A stretch of DNA of 64,000 nucleotides from Paracoccus denitrificans (lineage in GTDB: Bacteria > Pseudomonadota > Alphaproteobacteria > Rhodobacterales > Rhodobacteraceae): positions 62,001 to 126,000 of the forward strand of contig VAFL01000002.1 in NCBI GenBank assembly GCA_005768755.1, given 5' to 3'. Of this stretch, positions 1 to 8,744 are shown in pieces; position 1 is the stretch's first letter; every line of letters starts with the position of its first letter. The notes beneath the pieces were generated by a model that worked only from the letters and a program-made list of their open reading frames with translations, ran no database searches and had not been told where the DNA came from. The position numbers and the translations under genes are program-made.

Positions 1-218
1 GCGGCGACGCGCAGCGACAGAAACAGCGCCTCCCAGACATCGGGGCGGTTCAGGGTGACGCCGAACCATTTCAGCGTCAGACCGGGCGGCGGCCATTGAT
101 AGGATTTCTCCTCGGTCGTGAAGGCATAGACGAAGATCAGCAGAATCGGGGCCAGCAGGAAGACCAGCCCGCCGATGGCGGCCAGTCGCAAGGCAAGGGG
201 GGCACGATCAGAGCGCAT
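1..218 (-). CDS. ABC transporter permease, PotC/YdcV-like (3' part beyond window)
   Basis: Second inner-membrane permease of the importer encoded by the next three genes. Only about 72 N-terminal codons are present because the gene runs off the left edge. The start is the ATG at 218, whose first bases overlap the last codons of the preceding permease (11 bp overlap), typical of translational coupling. The visible protein has a short basic N-terminus, one hydrophobic segment (residues about 12-31, rich in Leu, Ile, Ala and Val) and then a periplasmic stretch ending TEEKSYQWPPPGLTLKWF, which is characteristic of PotC/YdcV-type permeases. Its partners are the PotB-like permease, the ATPase and the binding protein at 208-3340. 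The substrate class is inferred from the set as a whole. Confidence 0.85.
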   Translation of the reverse strand, partial: MRSDRAPLALRLAAIGGLVFLLAPILLIFVYAFTTEEKSYQWPPPGLTLKWFGVTLNRPDVWEALFLSLRVA

Positions 219-1149
219 TGAAAGCCCCCATCCTGCGCGCGCCCCACAGATAGAACCCCATGATGACAATGGGCACGACCGTGAAGGCGGCGGCCAGCGG
301 GATATTGCCCGCTGTGCCTTGCTGAACATAAACAGCCTGTCCCAGAAACAGCCGGCCAGAGCCGATGATCTGCGGCACGATGTAATCCCCCAGCGTCAGC
401 GAGAAGGTGAAGATGGACCCGGCCACGATCCCCGGCAGCGCCAGCGGAAACAGCACCATGCGAAAGCTCTGCCCCGGATTGGCGCCCAGATCGGACGCGG
501 CTTCCAGCATCGCGCCCGGAACGCGTTCAAGTGCTGCCTGAACGGGCATGATCATATAGGGCAGCCAGATATAGACGAAGACGATGAACGTCCCCAGATA
601 GCTGACCGACAGCGAATTGCCGCCCACCACCGGCAGGGCCAGAATCCCGTCCAGCAGCCATGTCAGATGCAGCTTCGCGAAGATCCAGGTCAGGATGCCT
701 TCCTTGGCCAGCACCAGTTTCCACGCATAGACCTTCACAAGGTAGCTGGACCACAAGGGCAGCATGACGCCGATATAGAACAGCGCCTTCCATTTCCCGC
801 GCGCGTATCTTGCGGCGTAATAGGCGATGGGAAAGGCGATGATGGCGCTTGCGATGGTCACGGATGCGGCCATCACCACCGTGCGCACGATGATGTCGAA
901 ATTCGACGGACGCAGAAGCTCTGCATAGGTTTTCAGCGTGAATTCCTGCTTCACCACGCCGGAAAATTCGTCGATTGAAAAGAAGCTCTGCATCAGAAGC
1001 GCAATGAGCGAGCCGATATAGACGATGCCAAGCCACAGGATGATCGGCAAAAGCAGCAGGAAGGTGAACATCGCCGGATGGCGCATCATCCAGTCCACGG
1101 CGCGCGCCAGGGCCCCCGACCTGGGCGGAAGGATCGCAGCCTCGCTCAT
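208..1149 (-). CDS. ABC transporter permease, PotB/YdcU-like
   Basis: Inner-membrane permease of 313 residues for a polyamine/opine-type ABC importer. Hydrophobic segments are visible at about residues 29-53, 88-112, 120-141, 185-205, 236-258 and 288-305, giving the usual six helices. The cytoplasmic EAA loop that docks on the ATPase is present at about residues 216-240 (EAASDLGANPGQSF followed by the P-x-x-x-PGI ending). The ATG start at 1149 overlaps the stop of the upstream ATPase gene by 4 bp (ATGA), and its own stop overlaps the next permease. Length and topology match the PotB/PotH/YdcU family. The exact solute cannot be read from the permease. Confidence 0.9.
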   Translation of the reverse strand: MSEAAILPPRSGALARAVDWMMRHPAMFTFLLLLPIILWLGIVYIGSLIALLMQSFFSIDEFSGVVKQEFTLKTYAELLRPSNFDIIVRTVVMAASVTIASAIIAFPIAYYAARYARGKWKALFYIGVMLPLWSSYLVKVYAWKLVLAKEGILTWIFAKLHLTWLLDGILALPVVGGNSLSVSYLGTFIVFVYIWLPYMIMPVQAALERVPGAMLEAASDLGANPGQSFRMVLFPLALPGIVAGSIFTFSLTLGDYIVPQIIGSGRLFLGQAVYVQQGTAGNIPLAAAFTVVPIVIMGFYLWGARRMGAFNAL

Positions 1150-2129
1150 GCGTCGGCGCCCATGACGTGAACGCGCGCAGGGTCCCAGGCGACCCGCACG
1201 GTTTCGCCCGTATTGGGCAGCATCTCGGTCGCCGGGATCAGCGCGGACAGGCCCTGTCCGCCCATTTGCAGGCCAAGCTTCACACTGCGCCCGTGATAAA
1301 ACCGCGATGTGACCTGCGCCTCGCGCCCGGCCGGATCAAGTCTGATGTCTTCCGGGCGCAGACTGGCCCATTGACCCGCCGCGCCCTGCCCCGCGAAATC
1401 GGCCGGCACGACATTCGACGATCCCACGAAATCGGCGACAAAGCGGCTGGCCGGCTGGCGATAGATCTGCTGCGGGGTGCCGATCTGCTGAATGCGACCA
1501 TTGGCGAAGACGGCCAGCCGGTCGGCCATTGACAGGGCCTCGTCCTGATCGTGGGTGACGAAGACGAAGGTCAGGCCAAGCGCGCGCTGCAACCCGCGCA
1601 ACTCCTCCTGCATCTGTTCGCGCAGTTTCAGATCCAGCGCGCCGAGCGGTTCGTCCAGAAGCAGTACGCGCGGCTTGTTCACAAGCGCGCGGGCAAGGGC
1701 CACGCGCTGGCGCTGTCCGCCCGACAGCTCTCCTGCGCGACGATCACCGAACCCGGCCAGTTCGACCATCGTCAATGCATCCTCGGCAGCCTTGTGGCGA
1801 TCGGCCTTGCTGACACCCTTCACGCGCAGCCCGAAAGCCACGTTATCGCGGACATTCATGTGCGGAAACAGCGCGTAGCTTTGGAAGACCGTGTTCACAT
1901 TGCGCCGATATGGCGGCACGCCGGCAGCGCTTTCGCCGTAGATCATGATTTCGCCCGCCGTGGGCTGTTCAAACCCTGCGATCAGGCGCAGGCAGGTGGT
2001 CTTGCCCGATCCCGACGGTCCCAGCATGGCGAAGAACTCGCCATCGCGAATATCCAGATCGACATTGTCCACCGCGCGCACAGCCCCGAAATGGCGCGAG
2101 ACGCCGCGAAAGCTGACAGCTTCACTCAT
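1146..2129 (-). CDS. ABC transporter ATP-binding protein, PotA/YdcT-like
   Basis: Cytoplasmic ATPase (327 residues) that powers the importer. From the chosen start the Walker A motif GPSGSGKTT is at residues 37-45, followed by the Q-loop (VFQSYALFPHM), the signature LSGGQRQRVALARAL, Walker B LLLDEPLGALD and the H-loop THDQDEA. A C-terminal TOBE-like domain of about 90 residues follows, as in PotA/UgpC ATPases. I place the start at the ATG at 2129 because an AGGA sits about 8 nt upstream; a TTG/ATG extension to 2150 is open but lacks a ribosome site. It lies 59 bp downstream of the binding-protein gene, with a strong hairpin in that gap, and overlaps the downstream permease gene by 4 bp. Confidence 0.93.
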   Translation of the reverse strand: MSEAVSFRGVSRHFGAVRAVDNVDLDIRDGEFFAMLGPSGSGKTTCLRLIAGFEQPTAGEIMIYGESAAGVPPYRRNVNTVFQSYALFPHMNVRDNVAFGLRVKGVSKADRHKAAEDALTMVELAGFGDRRAGELSGGQRQRVALARALVNKPRVLLLDEPLGALDLKLREQMQEELRGLQRALGLTFVFVTHDQDEALSMADRLAVFANGRIQQIGTPQQIYRQPASRFVADFVGSSNVVPADFAGQGAAGQWASLRPEDIRLDPAGREAQVTSRFYHGRSVKLGLQMGGQGLSALIPATEMLPNTGETVRVAWDPARVHVMGADA

Positions 2130-2154
2130 GATCGTTATTCCTGAAAGCAAAGAT

Positions 2155-2180
2155 GTCCGGGCGGGGGATACCGCCCGGAC
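2155..2180 (-). promoter_or_regulatory. Intercistronic hairpin between binding-protein and ATPase genes
   Basis: A perfect 10-bp inverted repeat, GTCCGGGCGG at 2155-2164 and CCGCCCGGAC at 2171-2180, encloses a 6-nt loop. It starts 8 bp after the binding-protein stop codon and ends about 25 bp before the ATPase start. There is no U-tract, so it is more likely an mRNA-stabilising or attenuating element that keeps the binding protein in excess over the membrane components than a full terminator. The structure is read directly; the role is inferred from other SBP-first ABC operons. Confidence 0.6.
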
Positions 2181-2188
2181 GAACGGTC

Positions 2189-3340
2189 TCAGCTGCCCAT
2201 GACAGCGATGTAGTCAGAGACCCAGCGGTGATAGGGAACGCAGCCCCCCGCCTCGCAGGCCGAGGTCGGCGTGCGCCAGAACCAGATCCTGTCGAAATCA
2301 TCCAGACCGTTGGCGCTGCAGCCTTCAGCATTCTGCTGGCCCGATCCATCCGTGCAGGCCGCAGGCACCGACGGCACCGCGCCAAACCAAAGCGACAGGT
2401 CCGATTGCAGGTTGGAGTTCAGCGAATGCTCCATCCACATATAGGCGCAATTGGGATGTTCGCTGTCGGCATGCAGCATCAGCGTATCTGCCCAGCCAGA
2501 CGCCCCTTCCTCGGGGATGGTGCTGGCGACCGGCGCACCGTCTGCCTTCAGCAGATTGACCTGAAACGGCCAGGTGGATGAGGCGACGACGCCTTCATTC
2601 TTGAAATCGTCGATCTGGACCATCGCATCATGCCAGTAGCGCGATACAAGTTGACGCTGACCACGCGCCAGTTCCAGCGCCGCAGTATACTGGTCCTCGT
2701 TCAGCTCATATGGATTGGTGATGCCCAGGTCAGGCTGGTGCGCCATCAGATACATTGCCGCATCGGCAATCGCGATGGGGCCGTCATAGGCCTGGACACG
2801 ACCCTTGTTGGATTGGCCGTCGGGCAGGTCCTGTTCGGTGAAGATCACGTCCCAGGTGGTCGGGGCCTCCGGGAAGACTTCCGTATTATACATCAGCACA
2901 TTCGGGCCCCACATGAAGGGGGTGCCGTAATGAACGCCGTCGACGGTGTGCCAGGGCGCGTCTTTCAGACGGTCATCGACCTTGGCCCAGCTTGGGATCA
3001 GATCGGTATTGATCGGCTGCACCTTTTCGCCCGCAATCAGCCGCAGCGAGGCGTCGCCCGAGGCCGTGACCAGATCGAAGCCGCCCTGGTTCATCAAAGA
3101 CACCATTTCATCCGACGTGCCGGCGGTCTTGACCTCGACCTTGCAGCTGGTCGCTTCCTCGAACTTGGTGACCCAATCGAAGGCCGGGTCCGTCTCGCCG
3201 CGTTCGATATAACCGGGCCATGCGACAATGGACAAAGCGCCCTCGCCCTCGCCCAGTTCGATCATCTGGGCGGCAACCGGCAGCGCGCCGGCAGCCGCCA
3301 ACGCCATCCCGGAAGCCAGTGCATTCAGCATGTTTTTCAT
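2189..3340 (-). CDS. Periplasmic solute-binding protein of PotD/PotF/YdcS-type ABC importer
   Basis: Periplasmic receptor for the importer encoded downstream (383 residues). A Sec signal peptide is clear: basic MKN start, hydrophobic core to about residue 20, cleavage near PVAAQ at about 25. The mature part has the extracellular-solute-binding family 1/PotD features: the SIVAWPGYIERG strand that opens the fold, DLVTASGDASLRLI, and YGTPFMWGPNVLMYNTEVF in the first lobe. It is closest in style to YdcS-like proteins, so polyamines, opines, betaines or similar small cations are reasonable ligands, but the ligand is not determined. Start ATG at 3340 has AGGGG 7 nt upstream. It is the first gene of a four-gene operon and has its own 112-bp leader after the LysR gene. 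Confidence 0.9.
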   Translation of the reverse strand: MKNMLNALASGMALAAAGALPVAAQMIELGEGEGALSIVAWPGYIERGETDPAFDWVTKFEEATSCKVEVKTAGTSDEMVSLMNQGGFDLVTASGDASLRLIAGEKVQPINTDLIPSWAKVDDRLKDAPWHTVDGVHYGTPFMWGPNVLMYNTEVFPEAPTTWDVIFTEQDLPDGQSNKGRVQAYDGPIAIADAAMYLMAHQPDLGITNPYELNEDQYTAALELARGQRQLVSRYWHDAMVQIDDFKNEGVVASSTWPFQVNLLKADGAPVASTIPEEGASGWADTLMLHADSEHPNCAYMWMEHSLNSNLQSDLSLWFGAVPSVPAACTDGSGQQNAEGCSANGLDDFDRIWFWRTPTSACEAGGCVPYHRWVSDYIAVMGS

Positions 3341-3452
3341 GATCTTACCCCTGTTGAAGCAAGGGCTCTGCGCCCCTTGTCGCCAGCTTGTGCCGCACCC
3401 GCCGCTTTCGCAAGTTCAATTATCAGAAGGCCGGTATCGGAAAATCAGAAAC

Positions 3453-4355
3453 CTATCGCTTGATCCGCTGCGCCTGCGCCAGCCGGATGAATTCGCGCGC
3501 GGCCGGGGGCAGCGGCGCGCCCTTGCGCCAGACGACCCCGACCTGCACCACCGGCAGCGCGCCCGACACGTCGCGCGACACGATCGGATCGCCCTCCAAC
3601 GACCACCGCCGATAGATCAGCGCCGGCAGCAGCGCCACACCCGCCCCGGTCGCCACAAGCGAACGCACTGCCTCGACCGAGCGGGTGCGAAAGGCGATGC
3701 GGGGCCGCGTGCCGAATGCGTCCAGCAGACGCCGGGTCGGTTCTTCGGTTTCGTCCAGACGCAGGATGATGATCGGCTCATCAGCCAGATCTTCCATGCT
3801 GACGGAAGGTGCGGCAGCCAGCGGATGCCCGTTCGGCAGCCAAAGCTGATAGGGCGAGACATCCAGGATCTCGGCCTGAAGCGCCATCCGGTCGCGCAGG
3901 TTCGATGTGACCATGACGGCCACGTCAAGCTCTCCCCCGATCAGCAGGTGTTCCAGATATTCGCCGGTATCTTCCAGCGCTGCCACCTCGACACCGGGAT
4001 TGGCGCGGCGAAAACGCGACAGAATGTCGGAAATCACATAGCCCGCCACCAGCGAGGTCACGCCGATATTCAGGCTGCCCGAAAGTGCGCGCGCTTCCTG
4101 CACCATGGCCTGCTGAGCGTCTGACACGCTGCCCAGAATGGTCTGGGCATGACGCAGGAACTGGTGTCCACGCGGCGTGATGTTCAGCCCGCGCGGGTGG
4201 CGTTCGAACAGCTGCACACCAAGATCGGCTTCCAGATCGCGGACCGCCTCGGTCACGGCCGATTGCGAGATCGCCAGAACTTGCGCCGCCCCGGAAACGG
4301 AACCGCTTTCCGCCGCCGCCAGAAAATAGCGCAACTGCCGTAATGTGAAGGCCAT
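3453..4355 (-). CDS. LysR-family transcriptional regulator
   Basis: DNA-binding regulator of 300 residues. The N-terminal winged helix-turn-helix is visible at about residues 3-62 (MAFTLRQLRYFLAAAESGSV start, then AAQVLAISQSAVTEAVRDLE and LGVQLFERHPRG). The rest is a LysR effector-binding domain with two alpha/beta lobes. The start is set at 4355 because LysR proteins begin a few residues before the LRQLRYF motif; the open frame extends further upstream without similarity. It sits between the binding-protein gene of the ABC operon (same strand, 112 bp downstream) and a divergent DUF1932 dehydrogenase gene. The palindrome at 4521-4541 in the divergent gap is a good candidate for its operator. 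The inducer is unknown. Confidence 0.92.
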   Translation of the reverse strand: MAFTLRQLRYFLAAAESGSVSGAAQVLAISQSAVTEAVRDLEADLGVQLFERHPRGLNITPRGHQFLRHAQTILGSVSDAQQAMVQEARALSGSLNIGVTSLVAGYVISDILSRFRRANPGVEVAALEDTGEYLEHLLIGGELDVAVMVTSNLRDRMALQAEILDVSPYQLWLPNGHPLAAAPSVSMEDLADEPIIILRLDETEEPTRRLLDAFGTRPRIAFRTRSVEAVRSLVATGAGVALLPALIYRRWSLEGDPIVSRDVSGALPVVQVGVVWRKGAPLPPAAREFIRLAQAQRIKR

Positions 4356-4520
4356 GCCGCTTCCTGTCCTTTCGGGGCAGAAAGCCAGATTGGCGTGATG
4401 ATTGCCAGCGGTGATATCGGGCGAAAGTAGCGGCATTGTTGGCGGACCAACCGGCAAGGGCATTTGCTGGGCGCGCAGTGCCGTGGCTGGCCCGTGATCA
4501 TTCGCAAGGACCCTATCAAC

Positions 4521-4541
4521 TTGGGCAAATTATTTGCCAAA
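4521..4541. promoter_or_regulatory. Inverted repeat in LysR/dehydrogenase divergent region, candidate LysR operator
   Basis: Left arm TTGGGCAAA at 4521-4529 and right arm TTTGCCAAA at 4533-4541, spacer TTA; the arms match in 8 of 9 positions. It is AT-rich against a GC-rich background and contains the interrupted T-N11-A dyad common in LysR boxes. It is about 166 bp upstream of the LysR start and 104 bp upstream of the dehydrogenase start, in the 289-bp divergent gap. Binding by the adjacent regulator is inferred. Confidence 0.5.
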
Positions 4542-4644
4542 GGTGTTTCCTTCTTCCGCTGATCCCATAAGCACGGGCTATCCACGCTTGCATCCAGCGC
4601 CGCGTTCGGTCCAATTCAGGCAAAGCCAAAATGGAGGAATTGCG

Positions 4645-5523
4645 ATGCGTGACTACATTTCAGGACTGTCTTTCATCGGCTTCGGCGAAGCGGCCGAGGC
4701 GATCAGCACCGGTTGGGGAAAATCGGTTGCCGGGAAGGCAGCAGGTTTCGACATCAAGTCTCAGCAACCGCAGAGCGCCGCCCTTCCACGCGAACGTGCC
4801 GCGCGCGCCGGCGTTCAATTGCACGAAGACCGCGCGCCTGCACTGTCGGGCGCAAAGGCAGTGTTCTGCCTTGTGACGGCGGATCAGGCTGAAAAAGCAG
4901 CGGAAGAATGCGCAGCCCTGTTGCCAGAGGGCGCATTCTGGTTCGATGGGAATTCCTGTTCGCCTGGCGCCAAGCGCCGCGCCGCAGCCACGATCGAGGC
5001 GGCGGGCGGTCGCTATGTCGATGTCGCAATCATGGCGCCGGTCTATCCGAAGATGCATCGCGTCCCGTTGCTGATCGCAGGCCCGCATGCCGAGGAGGCG
5101 GCACCGTTGCTCGAGGATCTCGACATGAATGCGCGGATCATGGGTCCCAATGTCGGCGATGCATCGACCATCAAGATGCTGCGTTCGGTCATGATAAAAG
5201 GAATGGAAGCGCTGAGCGCCGAGTGCTTCCTGGCGGCACGCCGCGCCGGGATCGAGGACAAGGTGCTCGCGTCGCTCAGCGCGTCGAACCCCGAGATCGA
5301 CTGGCCCGAACGTGGCGCCTATAATCTTGAGCGCATGATGGTCCATGGCCGCCGGCGGGCCGCCGAAATGCGCGAGGTCGCGATCACCGTCGAGGAGCTG
5401 GGCCTGCCGAACGGATTGGCTGCCGCCACGGTCGACTGGCAGCAGAAGATCGGCGAACTGCAGCTTGATCCTGGCGAAGACAGCCTGACAAGCCGGGCCG
5501 ACGCGATATTGGGACGAATCTAG
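4645..5523 (+). CDS. NAD(P)-dependent dehydrogenase with DUF1932 C-terminal domain (6PGDH-like)
   Basis: Cytoplasmic oxidoreductase of 292 residues. The N-terminus is a Rossmann domain (GLSFIGFGEAAEAISTGW, a variant of the GxGxxA dinucleotide loop), with the typical 6-phosphogluconate/3-hydroxyisobutyrate dehydrogenase-like continuation (FWFDGNSCSPGAKRRAAATI, YVDVAIMAPVYP). The C-terminal helical domain carries DASTIKMLRSVMIKGMEALSAE, where the Lys of STIKM occupies the usual catalytic-lysine place, and matches the DUF1932 family. The ATG at 4645 has a strong GGAGG 8 nt upstream; an upstream in-frame ATG has no ribosome site. It is monocistronic and divergent from the LysR gene, so probably regulated by it. 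The physiological hydroxy-acid substrate is unknown. Confidence 0.85.
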   Translation: MRDYISGLSFIGFGEAAEAISTGWGKSVAGKAAGFDIKSQQPQSAALPRERAARAGVQLHEDRAPALSGAKAVFCLVTADQAEKAAEECAALLPEGAFWFDGNSCSPGAKRRAAATIEAAGGRYVDVAIMAPVYPKMHRVPLLIAGPHAEEAAPLLEDLDMNARIMGPNVGDASTIKMLRSVMIKGMEALSAECFLAARRAGIEDKVLASLSASNPEIDWPERGAYNLERMMVHGRRRAAEMREVAITVEELGLPNGLAAATVDWQQKIGELQLDPGEDSLTSRADAILGRI

Positions 5524-5684
5524 TCGGCGCCGCTGTCGGCGACGATAGTCCATTCTTTCAGCGACATGTCGGTCGTAAAAATCTCGACCCAGGCCAGATG
5601 GGTCTCGGCGGCCGGGATTGACCAGTCTGACGACTGATCGAAACCTGCATCCTCACATGCCGCAAGGACATGATGGCATGACAT
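5520..5684 (-). CDS. Small hypothetical ORF (54 aa), possibly a gene remnant
   Basis: A 54-codon frame from the ATG at 5684 to a TAG at 5520-5522, just overlapping the end of the convergent dehydrogenase gene. The frame is open further upstream, back into the 3' end of the phosphomannomutase gene, without an obvious start, which could mean the 5' part of an older gene has been lost. The composition looks protein-like (MSCHHVLAACEDAGFDQSSD near the start, acidic end VADSGAD), with GC-rich third positions. There is no good ribosome-binding site and I do not recognise a family. It is the only candidate content in the 244-bp gap 5524-5767. Confidence 0.3.
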   Translation of the reverse strand: MSCHHVLAACEDAGFDQSSDWSIPAAETHLAWVEIFTTDMSLKEWTIVADSGAD

Positions 5685-5767
5685 GACCGCATAACGCAGC
5701 GTGACACCCCGGAACCTGCAATCGGTGGGATGCGGCGCCGCGCATTGCTGACGGCAAGCGCCAGACG

Positions 5768-7150
5768 TCAGAGTGTCGGGGTGCTTTCTTCGATCAACGC
5801 GCGCAGCCTTGCGACCTGCCGGTCCAGCAGCGCGCGGTCGCCGCGTGTTTCGACATTCAGGCGTAACAGCGGTTCCGTATTCGAGGAACGCAGGTTGAAC
5901 CGCCAGTCACCCATATCCAGCGACAGCCCGTCCATTTCATCGCGCGCAATCGCCTGATCGGCGAACTCCGCTTCGACCCGCGCACGCGCGGCGGTGGCAT
6001 CCTCGACCACGAAGTTGATCTCGCCAGATGAAGGGAACGCCGCGCGGCGTTCATCGACAAGTGCCGAAAGCTGTTGTCCCGACCGTCCCATCAATTCCGC
6101 CACCAGCAGCCACGGGATCATGCCGCTGTCGCAATAGACGAAGTTGCGGAAATAGTGATGCGCCGACATTTCACCGCCGTAAACCGCATCATGTTCGCGC
6201 AGGGCCGCCTTCAGGAAAGCATGGCCGGTGCGCGACTGGATCGCGGTGCCGCCCGCCTTCGCCACGGCATCCTGCGTGTTCCAGATCACGCGCGGGTCAT
6301 GGACGATCGTCGCGCCCGGCTCTCGTGCCAGGAATGCGGCAGCCAGCAGGCCAACGATATATTCCCCGTCGATGAAGTTGCCGGCTTCGTCGAAGAAAAA
6401 GCAGCGGTCGAAATCGCCGTCAAATGCGATGCCCAGATCAGCGCCTGCGGCGCGGACAGCATCGGCGGTGACGGGCTGGTTTTCGGACAGCAACGGGTTT
6501 GGGATACCATTCGGGAAGCTGCCGTCCGGTTCATGATGCAGGCGAATGAACTCCAGCGGGGCGCCGCGCTCTGCCAAAGCCGCGGCAATCGCATCGAAGG
6601 TCGGGCCGGCCGCGCCATTGCCGGAATTGACCACCACCCGCAGCGGCCGCAACGCTGCCACGTCAACGAACGTCATCAGCCGCGCGACATAGGCCGCACG
6701 CGCTTCAGCGCTGACATCCCGCCTGCTGCCGCCGGGCGTTTCGGGACCGAAATCGTCGGCCTCGGCCAGCTTTCGCACGCGGTTCAGCCCAGTTGCCGAT
6801 CCCAAGGGGGCCGATCCTGCGCGCACCATCTTCATGCCGTTGTAGTTCATCGGATTATGCGAGGCGGTGACCTCGATCCCGCCATCCGCGCCGAAATGGG
6901 TCACGGCGAAATACATCTCCTCGGTTCCGGCCAGACCCAGATCCAGCACCTCGCAGCCTTCCGCGATCAGCGCGCCCGCCACGGCATCGGCCAATTCCTG
7001 ACTGGAGGCCCGGATATCGCGGCCCAGCACCACGCGCCTTGCATCAAGCGCACGCGCGAAGCCGCGACCGATGCGGCCCGCTATGGATGCGTCCAGATCG
7101 ACACCCAGCTGCCCGCGAATGTCATAGGCCTTGAACGCCGTCAGACGCAT
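5768..7150 (-). CDS. manB: Phosphomannomutase / phosphoglucomutase
   Basis: Interconverts mannose-6-phosphate and mannose-1-phosphate (often glucose phosphates too), feeding GDP-mannose for exopolysaccharide or lipopolysaccharide. The 460-residue length is normal for the alpha-D-phosphohexomutase superfamily. The first domain begins FKAYDIRGQLG; the phosphoserine loop TASHNPMNYNGMK is at about residues 95-107 with Ser97 as phosphoryl carrier; the metal loop GIAFDGDFDRC lies in the middle; the sugar-specificity loop GGEMSAHHYF and the phosphate-binding RSSNTEP near the C-terminus are intact. Its start overlaps the stop of the upstream manC by 1 nt (TGATG), so the two are translationally coupled. 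Gene naming (manB/cpsG/algC) varies between organisms. Confidence 0.93.
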   Translation of the reverse strand: MRLTAFKAYDIRGQLGVDLDASIAGRIGRGFARALDARRVVLGRDIRASSQELADAVAGALIAEGCEVLDLGLAGTEEMYFAVTHFGADGGIEVTASHNPMNYNGMKMVRAGSAPLGSATGLNRVRKLAEADDFGPETPGGSRRDVSAEARAAYVARLMTFVDVAALRPLRVVVNSGNGAAGPTFDAIAAALAERGAPLEFIRLHHEPDGSFPNGIPNPLLSENQPVTADAVRAAGADLGIAFDGDFDRCFFFDEAGNFIDGEYIVGLLAAAFLAREPGATIVHDPRVIWNTQDAVAKAGGTAIQSRTGHAFLKAALREHDAVYGGEMSAHHYFRNFVYCDSGMIPWLLVAELMGRSGQQLSALVDERRAAFPSSGEINFVVEDATAARARVEAEFADQAIARDEMDGLSLDMGDWRFNLRSSNTEPLLRLNVETRGDRALLDRQVARLRALIEESTPTL

Positions 7151-8613
7151 CAGCCCTTCGCCCCCTGCCCGCGCGCATAGATGTCGTCGTAGCGGATGAT
7201 ATCATCCTCGCCCAGGTAGCTGCCGGTCTGGACCTCGATCAGAACCATCGCCAACTTGCCGGGATTTTCCATCCGGTGGACGGCACCCAACGGGATATAG
7301 ACCGACTGGTTTTCGGTCACGAGGCGCACATCGTCGTCGATGGTGACCTTGGCCGTACCCTCGACGACGATCCAGTGTTCGGCCCGGTGGTGATGGCTTT
7401 GCAGGCTCAGCGAGGCGCCGGGATTGACCACGATCCGCTTGACCTGAAAGCGCCCACCCAGCACCAGCGTCTCATACCAGCCCCAGGGGCGGTAATCGCG
7501 GGGCAACATCTCGGCCTGCGGACGCTGGCGGGATTTCAGAAGATCGACGGCCTTCTTGACATCCTGCGCCCGGTCCTTGGGCGCGACCAGCACCGCGTCG
7601 GGCATGGCGACCGCGACGATATTATCCAGACCGATGCCGACCAGCACCTGCGCTTCGTTCTCCGCGCGCAGCAGCGTGTCGCCGCAATCAATCGCCTCGG
7701 CCGGGCCCGAGACCACCACACCACGGGCGTCAGGCCCCTGTTCGCGCCAGACAGCCGCCCAGTCACCCAGATCCGACCATCCGTCCGAGAACGGCACGAC
7801 GGCCAGATTGTCGGCCTTTTCCATCACCGCATAATCGACCGAGATCGAGGGGGCGCGCGCATATTCCGCCGGATCAAGGCGCAGAAAACCCAGATCTGCG
7901 GTGGCTGCGTTCAGGGCGGCACTGACGGGCTTCATCACATCGGGCGCATATTGGCGGAACGCCTCGACCATATCTGCGGCGCGGGCCAGAAAGATCCCGG
8001 CATTCCACAGGAACTGCCCCGAGGACAGCATTTCACGCGCGCGCGCCAGATCGGGCTTTTCGACGAAGCGCAGAAGATCAACCGGGCCTTCAGCCGCGTC
8101 AGGCGCTTTCGCCAGTTCGAGATAGCCGTAGCCGGTTTCCGGGCGGTCGGGGGTGATGCCGAAGGTGACGATCTTGCCCGCATCAAGCGCAGGCAATCCG
8201 CGCAGCACGGCTGCACGGAACGCGCCCGCATCGGGGATTGCATGATCCGAGGGCGCGATCAGCATCACTGCTTCGGGATCGCGGGCCAGAAGATAGAAGG
8301 CGGCGGTCAGGACGGCAGGCGCGGTATTGCGTGGTTCAGGTTCGATAATGACAGCGGCGGGGTCGATGTCCACAGCCTGCAACTGTTCTGTCACGACGAA
8401 GCGGAAATCCGCGCCGGTCACAATGACAGGGGCCTGAAAAGCCGCCTGCCCCTTTCCGCCCGCGAAGCGCAGCGCTGCCTTCTGAAAAAGCGTCTCGTCA
8501 CCCAGAAGGCGGGCGAACTGCTTGGGATGGGATTTGCGTGACAGGGGCCAGAGCCGGGTGCCGGAACCTCCGCTGAGGATGACGGGATAAAGCGTGTTCA
8601 TGTGGTTGGGCAT
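7150..8613 (-). CDS. manC: Mannose-1-phosphate guanylyltransferase / mannose-6-phosphate isomerase
   Basis: Bifunctional enzyme of 487 residues that makes GDP-mannose from mannose-1-phosphate and GTP and, through its C-terminal cupin, isomerises fructose-6-phosphate to mannose-6-phosphate. The nucleotidyltransferase signature GGSGTRLWPLSRKSHPKQF lies at about residues 15-33, with FVEKPD and the NAGIFL segment downstream. The type II PMI cupin is visible near the C-terminus (RPWGWYETL, SLQSHHHRAEHWIVVEGTA, and a second His in GAVHRMENPG). Start ATG at 8613 is used; an internal ATG four codons later is an alternative. Coupled to phosphomannomutase by a TGATG junction, together giving a minimal GDP-mannose supply operon. 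Confidence 0.94.
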   Translation of the reverse strand: MPNHMNTLYPVILSGGSGTRLWPLSRKSHPKQFARLLGDETLFQKAALRFAGGKGQAAFQAPVIVTGADFRFVVTEQLQAVDIDPAAVIIEPEPRNTAPAVLTAAFYLLARDPEAVMLIAPSDHAIPDAGAFRAAVLRGLPALDAGKIVTFGITPDRPETGYGYLELAKAPDAAEGPVDLLRFVEKPDLARAREMLSSGQFLWNAGIFLARAADMVEAFRQYAPDVMKPVSAALNAATADLGFLRLDPAEYARAPSISVDYAVMEKADNLAVVPFSDGWSDLGDWAAVWREQGPDARGVVVSGPAEAIDCGDTLLRAENEAQVLVGIGLDNIVAVAMPDAVLVAPKDRAQDVKKAVDLLKSRQRPQAEMLPRDYRPWGWYETLVLGGRFQVKRIVVNPGASLSLQSHHHRAEHWIVVEGTAKVTIDDDVRLVTENQSVYIPLGAVHRMENPGKLAMVLIEVQTGSYLGEDDIIRYDDIYARGQGAKG

Positions 8614-8744
8614 CCGTTTTCCGGCCTGTTTCCTGCTTTGGCGCGGGGACGACGCCCGGCCCTGTTCGCCGGAACGTAAGCAGCGCCACCGCGCAAGGCA
8701 ACGCAGAATGGATTAACAGCGCGTCACGGGTCACGCGCGCGGTG

